Shown here piece by piece: positions 1 to 7,957 of a stretch of DNA of 64,000 nt (its first letter is position 1; every line of letters starts with the position of its first letter). The stretch comes from Aeromonas tecta. Lineage in GTDB: Bacteria; Pseudomonadota; Gammaproteobacteria; Enterobacterales; Aeromonadaceae. The stretch is taken from contig NZ_CDCA01000009.1 in the NCBI RefSeq assembly GCF_000820185.1, positions 1 through 64,000 on the forward strand. The letters are read 5' to 3'. Made by a program: the position numbers and the translations under genes. Below the pieces are notes generated by a model that made no database searches, was not told where the DNA came from, and saw nothing but the letters and a program-made list of their open reading frames with translations.

Positions 1-7
1 TGATTAG

Positions 8-36
8 AAAGCCCAGTCTAGCGACTGGGCTTTTTT
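8..36 (+). terminator. Rho-independent terminator of an upstream gene
   Basis: An 8-bp perfect stem (GCCCAGTC/GACTGGGC) with a 4-base loop is flanked by AAA on the left and six T on the right. It should end a plus-strand transcript that starts before the window. Confidence 0.85.
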
Positions 37-119
37 GTGTTTGAAATTCCCAAAATTCTCTCTTTGTACCGCGTATTCCCATCAGTTTTAACGATAACTA
101 TCTTGTTTCAGTAGCATCA

Positions 120-452
120 CTAATAGAACACGCAGAGCCAGATGGTCGGGACATCCGGGTGGGTCCATTCCACCCGGTGTTTCTGGCGGGCGGGAATGTT
201 GATGTGATCGCCCGGTCCCAGCAGCACCAGCTGCTGTTCCTGGGTTTGCGGATCGGAGAACAGCAGACTGGCCTCGCCTTGCACTATCAATACCCACTCG
301 TGCTCATCCTGATCGTACCATTCGCCGGGCGCCGTCTGATGGCCCAGAGAGACGATGCGCTCGATGCGCAGATGGTTGGTACTCACCAGATCCTGGAAGA
401 GTTCGGTAGGCAGAGGAGAGGGAATGTCGTTGAGCAGATTGCGGGTGTGCAT
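120..452 (-). CDS. Small single-domain cupin protein
   Basis: A 110-residue protein made of one cupin beta-barrel. The segment with EHEWVLIVQGEASLLF followed by LLGPGDHINIPARQKHRVEW matches cupin motifs 1 and 2: a turn glycine, then PGDxxxIPAxxxHRVxW with a candidate metal-ligand His. Motif 1 keeps a Glu and His but not the full G(X)5HXH pattern, so metal binding is uncertain. There is no signal peptide, so it is probably cytoplasmic. It stands alone: the next gene to its right is on the opposite strand. Start chosen at the Met preceding HTRNLLNDIP, with GGAGAT just upstream on the coding strand. The fold is clear; the substrate is unknown. Confidence 0.75.
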   Translation of the reverse strand: MHTRNLLNDIPSPLPTELFQDLVSTNHLRIERIVSLGHQTAPGEWYDQDEHEWVLIVQGEASLLFSDPQTQEQQLVLLGPGDHINIPARQKHRVEWTHPDVPTIWLCVFY

Positions 453-634
453 GGATCATCTCCGGTCTGGTGGGAGGGGCGTCCTTGCAGTATAGGAGCG
501 CTGTTTCTGGCAGGCTGGCTCATTCGGTCGGTGGTTGATAAGTGGCAACTGGCACCCTTTGATGCGACTTTATGGAAAAAAGCGGAGAAGTCGCTGCAAT
601 CTCGGTGAATTCTTGCTATTTTGCGCAGCCATAA

Positions 635-650
635 AAGCAAACGATTTCCT
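635..650 (+). promoter_or_regulatory. PurR-box-like operator
   Basis: The 16-mer AAGCAAACGATTTCCT matches the PurR operator consensus ACGCAAACGTTTNCNT at the central GCAAACGNTT core and most flanking positions. It lies 19 bases before the start codon of a purine permease, where repressor binding would block expression. Sequence match and gene function agree; binding itself is inferred. Confidence 0.6.
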
Positions 651-669
651 TCACACTTCAGGATGAGTT

Positions 670-2028
670 ATGGCAACGCAAGATATGGCCGCCCAAGCTG
701 GGAAAAGCGGCTTTTTGGACTCCTATTTTTCCATTTCCGAACGCGGTAGCAGTGTGCGCCAGGAACTGTTGGCCGGGCTGACCACCTTCCTGGCCATGGT
801 ATACAGCATCATAGTGGTGCCGAACATGCTGGGTGTCGCCGGCTTCGAGCAGGGCCCGGTGTTTGTCGCCACCTGTCTTATCGCCGCCTTCGGTTCCTTG
901 TTGATGGGGCTCTGGGCCAAGCTGCCGATGGCCATCGGTTGCGCCATCTCCCTCACCGCCTTTACTGCTTTCAGTCTGGTGCTGGGTCAGGGACTGAGCA
1001 TCCCGGTCGCACTGGGTGCCATCTTCTGGATGGGGGTCTTGTTCACCCTCATCAGCGTCACCGGCGTGCGCCAATGGATCCTGGCCAATCTGCCGTCCGG
1101 CATCGCTCACGGCACCGGTATCGGTATCGGCCTGTTCCTGCTGCTGATCGCCACCAATGGTGTCGGCATGGTGATCAAGAATGAAGGGGCCGGGTTGCCG
1201 GTCCAGCTGGGCGAAGTCACCTCCTTCCCGGTCATCATGACGGTGCTGGGGCTGGCCGCCATCTTCGGGCTGGAGCGCCGCAAGGTGCCTGGCGGCATCC
1301 TGATGGTGATCGTCGCCATCTCCGCCCTGGGCCTGGCTTTCGATCCCAAGGTGACCTGGCAGGGCTTCTTCGCCATGCCGAGCCTGACCGGCGAGAAGGG
1401 CTCTCTGGTGGGTAGCCTGGATCTGATGGGTGCCCTCAACCCTGTGGTGATCCCGACCGTGTTGGCGCTGGTGATGACCGCCGTGTTCGACGCCACCGGC
1501 ACCATCCGCGCCGTGGCGGGCCAGGCGGGTCTGGTCAACGAGCGTGGCCACATCATCAGTGGCGGCAAGGCGTTGACCGCCGACTCCGTCAGCAGCATGG
1601 TGGCCGGCGTGGTGGGCGGTGCTCCTGCTGCCGTCTATATCGAATCGGCCGCCGGTACTGCCGCGGGTGGCAAGACCGGTCTGACCGCAACTCTGGTCGG
1701 CGCCCTCTTCCTGCTGATGATCTTCCTCTCCCCGCTGAGCTATCTGGTGCCGGCCTACGCCACCGCACCGGCGCTGATGTATGTCGGCCTGCTGATGCTG
1801 GGCAACGTCACCAAGCTGGATTTCAGCGACTCGGTCGATGCGCTGTCAGGCATGTTGTGCGCCGTCTTCATCGTGCTCACCTGCAACATCGTCACCGGCA
1901 TCATGCTGGGCTTCGTGGCGCTGGTTGTGGGTCGCCTGTTTGCGGCCGAGTGGAAAAAACTCAACCTCGGTACCGTCATCATCGCGCTGGCCCTGGTGGT
2001 GTTCTACGCCGGTGGCTGGGCCATCTGA
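670..2028 (+). CDS. NCS2-family purine permease (AzgA-like)
   Basis: A 452-residue polytopic inner-membrane protein with about 12-14 hydrophobic segments. It resembles the azaguanine-like branch of NCS2 (E. coli PurP/YicO/GhxP/GhxQ), which imports adenine, guanine or hypoxanthine with protons. Family landmarks are an N-terminal [20 protein letters not shown] segment, a central FDATGT motif in the binding region, and the GGKTGLTA motif near residue 335. Length is normal for the branch. A ribosome site (AGGATGAG) precedes the ATG. The PurR-like box directly upstream supports purine transport. Whether it prefers adenine or guanine/hypoxanthine cannot be told from sequence alone. A terminator follows. 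Confidence 0.88.
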   Translation: MATQDMAAQAGKSGFLDSYFSISERGSSVRQELLAGLTTFLAMVYSIIVVPNMLGVAGFEQGPVFVATCLIAAFGSLLMGLWAKLPMAIGCAISLTAFTAFSLVLGQGLSIPVALGAIFWMGVLFTLISVTGVRQWILANLPSGIAHGTGIGIGLFLLLIATNGVGMVIKNEGAGLPVQLGEVTSFPVIMTVLGLAAIFGLERRKVPGGILMVIVAISALGLAFDPKVTWQGFFAMPSLTGEKGSLVGSLDLMGALNPVVIPTVLALVMTAVFDATGTIRAVAGQAGLVNERGHIISGGKALTADSVSSMVAGVVGGAPAAVYIESAAGTAAGGKTGLTATLVGALFLLMIFLSPLSYLVPAYATAPALMYVGLLMLGNVTKLDFSDSVDALSGMLCAVFIVLTCNIVTGIMLGFVALVVGRLFAAEWKKLNLGTVIIALALVVFYAGGWAI

Positions 2029-2045
2029 CGAACACATTTATCGAG

Positions 2046-2071
2046 AAGGGCTCCTGCGGGGGCCCTTTTTC
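2046..2071 (+). terminator. Terminator after the purine permease
   Basis: AAGGGC pairs with GCCCTT, with extra pairing inside the loop, and five T follow. It is 18 bases past the permease stop codon. Confidence 0.8.
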
Positions 2072-2117
2072 ATGGCTGTGAGCCAGCTAGCAGTTTCCCT
2101 CCAGATGCCTTCAGCTT

Positions 2118-2132
2118 GTTTCAGATTGAAAC
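2118..2132 (+). promoter_or_regulatory. Palindrome upstream of dhaK, site 1
   Basis: GTTTCAGATTGAAAC is a perfect inverted repeat with 6-base arms and a 3-base centre. A second version lies 33 bases downstream. Candidate binding site for DhaR or another regulator of the dha operon. Confidence 0.5.
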
Positions 2133-2150
2133 CCTGATCCCGCTTTTGCT

Positions 2151-2165
2151 GTTTCAGATCCGAAC
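2151..2165 (+). promoter_or_regulatory. Palindrome upstream of dhaK, site 2
   Basis: GTTTCAGATCCGAAC shares its first nine bases with site 1 and keeps a GAAC right arm. The 33-base offset is close to three helical turns, so both sites would face the same side of the DNA. Confidence 0.45.
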
Positions 2166-2259
2166 CGGATCGACCGTCATTTTTATCCCGCTTTATCCCG
2201 TTAGACTGGCTCCATCAACCATTTGCCCACCCGTGCGGTGGCAAGCCAAGGAGTGAGCC

Positions 2260-3330
2260 ATGAAGAAACTGATCAACGCCGTCGATGCCGTGGTCCGTGA
2301 ACAGCTGATGGGGATGGCTGCCGCCCATCCGGAGCTCAAGGTCCGTATCGAACCCCATTACATCACCCGTGCCGACGCTCCCGTGATGGGCAAGGTGGCG
2401 CTGGTGTCTGGTGGTGGCAGCGGCCATGAGCCGATGCACGGCGGTCTGGTGGGCAAGGGGATGCTGGATGGCGCCTGCCCCGGCGAGATCTTTACTTCCC
2501 CGACCCCGGATCAGATGTACGAATGTGGTCAGGCGGTCGACGGTGGCGCCGGCGTGCTGTTTCTGGTGAAGAACTATACCGGCGACGTGCTCAACTTCGA
2601 AACGGCGGTCGAGCTGCTGCACGGCGATGGCGTCAAGGTGGGTTTCTCCCTGATCGATGACGACGTGGCGGTGAAAGACAGCCTCTATACTGCCGGTCGC
2701 CGCGGGGTCGCCACCACTGTGCTGTGCGAGAAGCTAGTGGGTGCCGCCGCCGAGGCGGGCTATGACCTGGCCCGCTGTGAGGCGCTGGCTCGCCGCATCA
2801 ACAACCAGAGCCGCACCATAGGCGTCGCGCTGCATGCCTGCACCGTTCCCGCCGCGGGCAAACCCTCCTTCACCCTGGCGGACAACGAGATGGAATTCGG
2901 GGTCGGCATCCACGGCGAACCGGGCATCGCGCGGCGTCCCTTCACCGATCTCGATACCCTGGTGGACGACATGTTCGCCGAGCTGACCGACAACAGCCCC
3001 TATGGCCGCACCCTGCGCCACTGGGACAGAGCCGCAGGCTGCTGGCAGGAGGAGCACAGCTTCATCGAGTCGCTCAACAGGGGGGATCGCGTCATCGCGC
3101 TGGTCAACAGTCTGGGGGGAACGACCCTCTCCGAGCTGTACGGCGTCTATGGCCGACTCGCCAGCCGCTGTGAAGAGGCGGGCATCCATCTGGTGCGCAA
3201 CCTGATCGGCCCCTACTGCACCGCCCTCGACATGACCGGCATCTCCATCACCCTGCTCAAGGTGGATGATGAGCTGATGCAATTGTGGGATGCCCCCGTC
3301 AATACCCCCGCCCTGCGTCGCGGCTGCTAA
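2260..3330 (+). CDS. dhaK: Dihydroxyacetone kinase, substrate-binding subunit DhaK
   Basis: This 356-residue protein is the subunit of the PTS-dependent dihydroxyacetone kinase that binds dihydroxyacetone as a hemiaminal on a histidine. The histidine is His218 in GVGIHGEPGI, the same number as in E. coli DhaK. The N-terminal VSGGGSGHEPMHGG motif (from about residue 50) and the length are typical. It is a cytoplasmic enzyme: DhaK holds the substrate, DhaL carries ADP/ATP, and DhaM passes phosphate from the PTS. It heads the dhaK-dhaL-dhaM set, with dhaL only 9 bases downstream. A strong ribosome site (AAGGAG) precedes the ATG. Confidence 0.96.
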   Translation: MKKLINAVDAVVREQLMGMAAAHPELKVRIEPHYITRADAPVMGKVALVSGGGSGHEPMHGGLVGKGMLDGACPGEIFTSPTPDQMYECGQAVDGGAGVLFLVKNYTGDVLNFETAVELLHGDGVKVGFSLIDDDVAVKDSLYTAGRRGVATTVLCEKLVGAAAEAGYDLARCEALARRINNQSRTIGVALHACTVPAAGKPSFTLADNEMEFGVGIHGEPGIARRPFTDLDTLVDDMFAELTDNSPYGRTLRHWDRAAGCWQEEHSFIESLNRGDRVIALVNSLGGTTLSELYGVYGRLASRCEEAGIHLVRNLIGPYCTALDMTGISITLLKVDDELMQLWDAPVNTPALRRGC

Positions 3331-3339
3331 GGAGAAACC

Positions 3340-3969
3340 ATGTTAAGCAAGCATCAAATCGTCAACTGGCTGCTCGACTGCGAGCACATCTTCACCGAAC
3401 AGCGTGACTACCTCACCGCCCTGGATACCGACATCGGTGACGGTGATCATGGCCTCAACATGCAACGCGGCTTCGCCAAGGTCGCCGAGAAGCTGCCCGC
3501 GGTGGCGGACAAGGACATCGGCCAGGTGCTCAAGACCACCGGCATGACCCTGCTCTCCTCGGTGGGCGGCGCCAGTGGTCCGCTCTATGGCACCTTCTTC
3601 ATTCGTGCCGCGGCCAGCACCGATGCCTGCCAGAGCCTGACCCTGGCGCAGCTTGGCAAGATGCTGAGTGACGGGGTGGAGGGGATCGTCTCTCGCGGCC
3701 GCGCCGAGCCCGGCGACAAGACCATGTGCGATGCCTGGTGGCCGGCGCTGGCGGCCCTGCAGCTGGCGCAGCAACAAGATCTGCCGCTGACCGAGGCGCT
3801 GGACAAGGCGGTCGCCGCCGCCACTACCGGCACCGAGGCCACCATTCAGATGCAGGCCCGCAAGGGGCGCGCCAGCTACCTTGGCGAGCGCAGCATCGGC
3901 CATCAGGATGCCGGGGCCACCTCGACCCTGCTGCTGCTGACGGCCCTGCGTGACAGAGCGAGGTTATGA
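3340..3969 (+). CDS. dhaL: Dihydroxyacetone kinase, ADP-binding subunit DhaL
   Basis: This 209-residue subunit holds a permanently bound ADP that is phosphorylated by DhaM and then phosphorylates the dihydroxyacetone on DhaK. The DTDIGDGDHG motif supplies the magnesium ligands (Asp29, Asp34 and Asp36, one residue offset from the E. coli numbers). The GGASGPLYG segment near residue 75 and RAEPGDKTMCDA near 130 are the conserved nucleotide-binding loops. It is all-helical with no transmembrane segment. Start has AAGGAGA just before it. It sits between dhaK and dhaM in one operon. In E. coli, DhaL also acts as co-activator of DhaR, which is encoded a few genes downstream here. Confidence 0.96.
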   Translation: MLSKHQIVNWLLDCEHIFTEQRDYLTALDTDIGDGDHGLNMQRGFAKVAEKLPAVADKDIGQVLKTTGMTLLSSVGGASGPLYGTFFIRAAASTDACQSLTLAQLGKMLSDGVEGIVSRGRAEPGDKTMCDAWWPALAALQLAQQQDLPLTEALDKAVAAATTGTEATIQMQARKGRASYLGERSIGHQDAGATSTLLLLTALRDRARL

Positions 3970-3970
3970 C

Positions 3971-4687
3971 ATGATCGGCATCGTAGTGGTCTCTCACAGC
4001 GCTATTCTGGCGGCGGGTTTGCAAGCGCTGGCGGCCCAGCTGGGCAGCCCGGCCCGTCTGCTGCTGGCGGCCGGGGTCGATGATCCCGAGCACCCCATCG
4101 GCACGGATGCCATCGCCGTGATGAGTGCGATAGAGGCGGCGGACGATGGCAGCGGCGTGCTGGTGTTGATGGATCTCGGCAGCGCCCTGCTGAGCGCCGA
4201 GACCGCCCTCGAGCTGTTGCCCGTGGAACTGAGTGCCAGGGTGCGACTCTGTCCGGCGCCCCTGGTGGAGGGCACCCTGGCCGCCGTGGTGGCTGCTGGT
4301 TCGGGCCTCAGTCTCGATGAGGTCGCCGCCGAGGCACTGGGGGCCCTTGGTCCCAAGCAGGCCATGCTACCCGCCCAAACGGCGTCAGTGGCTAGGGAAG
4401 CGACCCCTGAGGTCGACGAGGGCTGGCTGCACTGCGAGGTGGTGGTCGAGAGCCCGCACGGCCTACATGTGCGCCCCGCCGCCCGCCTGGTGGCGGCACT
4501 CAAGCCCTTTGCCGCCGAGATGAAGCTGCAGAAGGGAGACAAAGAGGCCAACCCTCGCAGTCTGACCCGGCTGGCCATGCTCAACGTGCGCCAGGGAGAG
4601 CGACTCACCCTGCTGGCTCGGGGGGAGGATGCCGAGGCCGCCCTGGCCTGCTTCAGGCAGCTGGCAGAGGAGCGTTTCGGCGACTGA
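3971..4687 (+). CDS. dhaM: Dihydroxyacetone kinase phosphotransferase subunit DhaM (short EIIA-HPr form)
   Basis: This 238-residue protein is the phosphate donor to DhaL. Residues 1-130 are an EIIA-mannose-type domain with phosphorylatable His9 in VVVSHS. Residues about 155-238 are an HPr-like domain with His166 in SPHGLHVRPAARL. E. coli DhaM has a further enzyme-I-like domain and is about 470 residues long. That part is absent here, so phosphate must come straight from the general EI/HPr. The start follows the dhaL stop by one base, and the ribosome site GAGG lies inside the end of dhaL, so translation is likely coupled. An in-frame ATG 21 bases earlier lies within dhaL and would only add residues before the EIIA fold. 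Confidence 0.92.
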   Translation: MIGIVVVSHSAILAAGLQALAAQLGSPARLLLAAGVDDPEHPIGTDAIAVMSAIEAADDGSGVLVLMDLGSALLSAETALELLPVELSARVRLCPAPLVEGTLAAVVAAGSGLSLDEVAAEALGALGPKQAMLPAQTASVAREATPEVDEGWLHCEVVVESPHGLHVRPAARLVAALKPFAAEMKLQKGDKEANPRSLTRLAMLNVRQGERLTLLARGEDAEAALACFRQLAEERFGD

Positions 4688-4711
4688 CTTTCATCCAGCA
4701 GTGTGTATTTC

Positions 4712-4754
4712 AAGGGCGCCGAACCCACAGATCTTCCATCTTGTCGGCGCCTTT
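4712..4754 (+). other. Intergenic hairpin between dhaM and gldA
   Basis: An 11-bp stem (AAGGGCGCCGA against TCGGCGCCTTT, one G-U pair) encloses a 21-base loop. Only three T follow, so it is more likely an RNA-processing or stability element than a full terminator. Confidence 0.45.
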
Positions 4755-4759
4755 CAAGA

Positions 4760-4795
4760 CGAAGGACTCATGGTGTTGAGCCTTCGCCCCGATTT
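4760..4795 (+). terminator. Second hairpin with T-run before gldA, possible attenuator
   Basis: CGAAGG pairs with CCTTCG and CTCA with TGAG, leaving one bulge; a run of five T begins five bases after the stem. It could lower read-through from dhaKLM into gldA. Confidence 0.4.
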
Positions 4796-4816
4796 TTAAA
4801 GAGAGAGGGAAAGAAA

Positions 4817-5899
4817 ATGGACCGTATCATCATCAGCCCCAGCAAATATGTACAAGGTAACGGGGCCCTCGCCAACATTGGTCACTACGTCAAGGCACTC
4901 GGCGCCAAGCCGCTGATCCTGGCCGACGCCTTCGTCACCGGGTTGGTTGGCGACACCGTAGCGACCAGCTTCCACGCCGCCGGCATTAACCCCGAGTTCG
5001 ACTGCTTCAACGGCGAGTGCTCCCGCCCCGAGATCGACCGCCTGCTGGCGCGCTGCGACAAGACCCCGTTTGACGTCATCATCGGCATCGGCGGTGGCAA
5101 GACCCTGGACACCGCCAAGTCCGTGGCCTTCTACCAGAAGGTGCCGGTGGTCATAGTGCCGACCATCGCCTCCACCGATGCGCCGACCAGCGCGCTGGCG
5201 GTGATCTACACGCCAGAGGGTCAGTTCAGCGAATACCTGATGATCCCGACCAACCCCAACCTGGTCATCATGGATACCGGCGTCGTCTCCCGCGCGCCGG
5301 TGCGGCTGCTGGTGTCCGGCATGGGGGATGCGCTCTCCACCTACTTCGAGGCGCGCGCCAACAAGCTGTCGGGTTGTAAGACCATGGCTGGCGGCGCTCC
5401 CACCCTGGCGGCGCTGGCCATCGCCGAGCTCTGCTATCAGACCCTGCTGGCCGATGGCTACAAGGCCAAGCTGGCGGTAGAGCAGGGGCTCTGCACCAAG
5501 GCGGTGGAGAACATCATCGAGGCCAATACCTATCTCAGTGGCATTGGCTTTGAGAGCAGCGGCCTGGCCGCCGCCCACGCCATCCATAACGGCCTGACCC
5601 AGCTGGCGGAGTGCCATCACCTCTACCACGGTGAAAAGGTGGCGTTCGGTACTCTGGTGCAGCTGGTGCTGGAGAATGCCCCCATGGCGGAGATCGAGAC
5701 GGTGCTGGCCTTCTGCCGTTCGATCGGCCTGCCGACCAACCTGCACATGATGGGGGTCAAGGAGCTGGATATGACGCGGCTGCTGGCAGTAGCCAAATCC
5801 TCTGCTGCGGAGGGGGAAACCATACATAACATGCCGTTCAAGGTCACTGCAGAGGATGTATTGGCTGCTATCGTGACGGCTCACCAGTTGGGTCTATAA
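4817..5899 (+). CDS. gldA: NAD-dependent glycerol dehydrogenase
   Basis: This enzyme oxidises glycerol to dihydroxyacetone (or the reverse), feeding the DhaKLM kinase encoded just upstream. The 360-residue protein belongs to the iron-containing/zinc alcohol dehydrogenase family. The zinc ligands Asp171, His254 and His271 fall at the classical glycerol dehydrogenase positions, and GIGGGKTLDTAK near residue 90 is the NAD-binding loop. Start chosen at MDRIIISPSKYVQG with GAGAGGGAAAG upstream; an open frame extends further 5' but overlaps the intergenic hairpins. Cytoplasmic. Probably part of the dha regulon, though two hairpins separate it from dhaM. Confidence 0.95.
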   Translation: MDRIIISPSKYVQGNGALANIGHYVKALGAKPLILADAFVTGLVGDTVATSFHAAGINPEFDCFNGECSRPEIDRLLARCDKTPFDVIIGIGGGKTLDTAKSVAFYQKVPVVIVPTIASTDAPTSALAVIYTPEGQFSEYLMIPTNPNLVIMDTGVVSRAPVRLLVSGMGDALSTYFEARANKLSGCKTMAGGAPTLAALAIAELCYQTLLADGYKAKLAVEQGLCTKAVENIIEANTYLSGIGFESSGLAAAHAIHNGLTQLAECHHLYHGEKVAFGTLVQLVLENAPMAEIETVLAFCRSIGLPTNLHMMGVKELDMTRLLAVAKSSAAEGETIHNMPFKVTAEDVLAAIVTAHQLGL

Positions 5900-5925
5900 C
5901 CAAAATAGCGATGATGTCGCCCTAG

Positions 5926-5957
5926 AAAGAGGCCCCGCCAGTGCGGGGCCTCTTTTT
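5926..5957 (+). terminator. Terminator after gldA, shared with dhaR
   Basis: The stem AGAGGCCCCGC/GCGGGGCCTCT is followed by a T-run on the plus strand. On the minus strand the same stem is followed by TTTC, so it probably also stops dhaR transcripts. Confidence 0.85.
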
Positions 5958-5994
5958 TGGTCTTTGTCGGCTCGGCACACAAGACGAGTGTCGG

Positions 5995-7890
5995 TTAGCC
6001 GTGGTAGTCGGCGGGATCGATGCCGATGATCTTCAGCCGGCGCCAGAGGGTGGTACGACTGATCCCCAGCTGGCGCGCCATCAGGCTGACCTGGCCCTTG
6101 CAGGCGTGGGCGCAGCGCAGTATGGCCTGCTGTTCCAGCTGTGCCAGCGTCAGCAGCGGTTGCCCCACCACCTCGTCAGCCAGCCGTTGATAGCCGTGAT
6201 GGATGGCGGCCGGCAGCGCCTCCGGCGAGATAGGTGTGCCGCTGCCATGCAGCAGGGCATGCTCGATGGCGCTGCGCAGCTCCCCCAGGTTGCCGGGCCA
6301 GGAGTAAGCCAGCAGACAATCGAGGGCTGCCGGGCTGAACTGGCGGGCGGGATCGCGCCCCTGCGCCGCCAGCTGCTGGCCGATCAGGGCGGGCAAGTCG
6401 GCCCCGCGCTCACGCAGGCTGGGCACCCACAGCTCGCAGGCTTGCAGGGCGTAGAGCAGCTGGCGGCCAAACTGGCCCTCTTGCACTCTCTGCTCCAGCG
6501 CGGCGCTACTGGTGGCGATGATCCTCAGCTTGAGCGGCAGGATACGGGCCGAGTCGAAGCGCTGGATGCGGCCGGTCTTGAGCAGTTGCAACAGCGCCGC
6601 CTGCATGGGGGCGGGCAGGTACTCTATTTGTTCCAGCACCAGGGTGCCGCCGTGGGCCAGTTCGAACTTGCCGGCGCGCTCCTGACCCGCCTCGTCGGAT
6701 CCCATCAGCTCCAGTGCCATCCGATCGCTCGGCAACGCCTGACAGTTGAGAATGATGAGGGGGCCGGCGGCCCGCTCGCTGCCAAAGTGGATGGCTTCGG
6801 CCAGTTGCACCTTGCCCACTTCTTCTTCCCCGCGCAGCAGTATGGGGCCCTGACTCTGGGCCGCCTGGCGGGCGTGGCGCAGCAGCTTGCGCATGGCGCT
6901 CGACTCCCCCACCAGGGCGGTGAGTTCAGGCACCGTCTGGCGCAGCTGGTTGATGGCGCGCAGTCGGTCCAGCGGGTGCAGCAGGGCGATGAAGCTGACG
7001 CCGTCCGGCCCCGGCAGCGGCTTGAGGCTGATCAGCGCATTGATGAACTCGCCCGCCCGCTCCAGGGTCACCTCCACGTGGCTGAGTGGGGTCTGCCCCT
7101 CTATGGCGAGCCGCAGCCGTTGTGGCAGCAGCAGATGCTGCTCCAGCGGTTGGCCGAGGCAGAGATCCGGGTCGAGTCGCAGGCGTCTCGCTGCCAGCGC
7201 GTTGAGGTAGCGCAACTTGCCCTGGGGATCCCAGGCCAGCACGCCGTCGTCCATGCCATCGAGCAGAGCGTAGAGCTCGCTCAGGTGATGCTGGGACTCC
7301 TGCATCAGGGTCTCCATCTGCAGCAGGTGAGCCAGCTCGCGGCCGGCGCTGACGGTGAGGGCGAGATCCCCCACGGTCGCCGTGGCCACCTTGCACACCA
7401 GCGCGACTATGGCGACCTGACGGCCATTGCTGTTGTAGACCGGGCTGGCGCAGCAGTGCCAGGGATGCAGCGTCTGGTTGAAGTGCTGGGCGCCGCTGAC
7501 GCACAGCGGCATGCCCTCCAGCGCCGCTAGGTTGATGGCATTGGTGCCGATGCGCCCCTCGCTGAAGAAGGCACCGAGACCGAAGCCGAGAGCCTCCAGC
7601 TCGGCCAGGGTCTCGCCATGACCGGTGCGGGCCAGCAGGCAGCCACTCTCGTCGGTCAGCAGCAGGGCGCAGGGGCGCCCTTCCATGAATTCGTAGAGAT
7701 CCTCGAGTGCCATCTCGCCGGTGGTGAGCAGATCCCGTTTGCGTTGCCGCAGGCTGTGCAGGGTCTGCCCCTTGGCGCTGTGGGGCGGGTGCCAGAGACT
7801 GGTGCTGGTCTGATGGGCGCAGCGCAGCCAGGAGGCCTGCAGATAGTCAGGCCAGGGCTGGGAGGGACTGGTGGAGGTGGAGATGGTCAC
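5995..7890 (-). CDS. dhaR: DhaR-type transcriptional activator of the dha operon
   Basis: A 631-residue regulator in the NtrC-like architecture: N-terminal GAF-type sensor (about 1-190), a PAS-like segment (about 205-320), an AAA+ domain (about 330-560), and a C-terminal Fis-type helix-turn-helix (LMARQLGISRTTLWRRLKI). The AAA+ domain is degenerate. The Walker A position reads GEEEVGKV and the GAFTGA loop that contacts sigma-54 is missing. E. coli DhaR, which works at sigma-70 promoters and senses DhaK/DhaL, has the same kind of loss. Start is a GTG; the next Met is 58 residues inside the GAF domain. It converges on gldA. Candidate targets are the two palindromes upstream of dhaK. Confidence 0.9.
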   Translation of the reverse strand: MTISTSTSPSQPWPDYLQASWLRCAHQTSTSLWHPPHSAKGQTLHSLRQRKRDLLTTGEMALEDLYEFMEGRPCALLLTDESGCLLARTGHGETLAELEALGFGLGAFFSEGRIGTNAINLAALEGMPLCVSGAQHFNQTLHPWHCCASPVYNSNGRQVAIVALVCKVATATVGDLALTVSAGRELAHLLQMETLMQESQHHLSELYALLDGMDDGVLAWDPQGKLRYLNALAARRLRLDPDLCLGQPLEQHLLLPQRLRLAIEGQTPLSHVEVTLERAGEFINALISLKPLPGPDGVSFIALLHPLDRLRAINQLRQTVPELTALVGESSAMRKLLRHARQAAQSQGPILLRGEEEVGKVQLAEAIHFGSERAAGPLIILNCQALPSDRMALELMGSDEAGQERAGKFELAHGGTLVLEQIEYLPAPMQAALLQLLKTGRIQRFDSARILPLKLRIIATSSAALEQRVQEGQFGRQLLYALQACELWVPSLRERGADLPALIGQQLAAQGRDPARQFSPAALDCLLAYSWPGNLGELRSAIEHALLHGSGTPISPEALPAAIHHGYQRLADEVVGQPLLTLAQLEQQAILRCAHACKGQVSLMARQLGISRTTLWRRLKIIGIDPADYHG

Positions 7891-7957
7891 GGCGGATCCC
7901 GGCTGGAGACAAGGCCTTCATTTAACCATCCCTGCTCAACGGATTCAGTGATTTGCT

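Noticed and set aside
453-669. Purine riboswitch before the NCS2 permease
   Set aside because: No three-helix junction or conserved loop could be found; a PurR-like operator explains purine control better.
2166-2259. Sigma-54 promoter before dhaK
   Set aside because: GG and GC elements at the proper 10-base spacing are absent, and DhaR lacks the sigma-54-contact loop.
5941-7530. 529-codon plus-strand frame opposite dhaR
   Set aside because: It is Gln/His/Leu-rich shadow sequence with no recognisable domain; dhaR has a complete regulator architecture.
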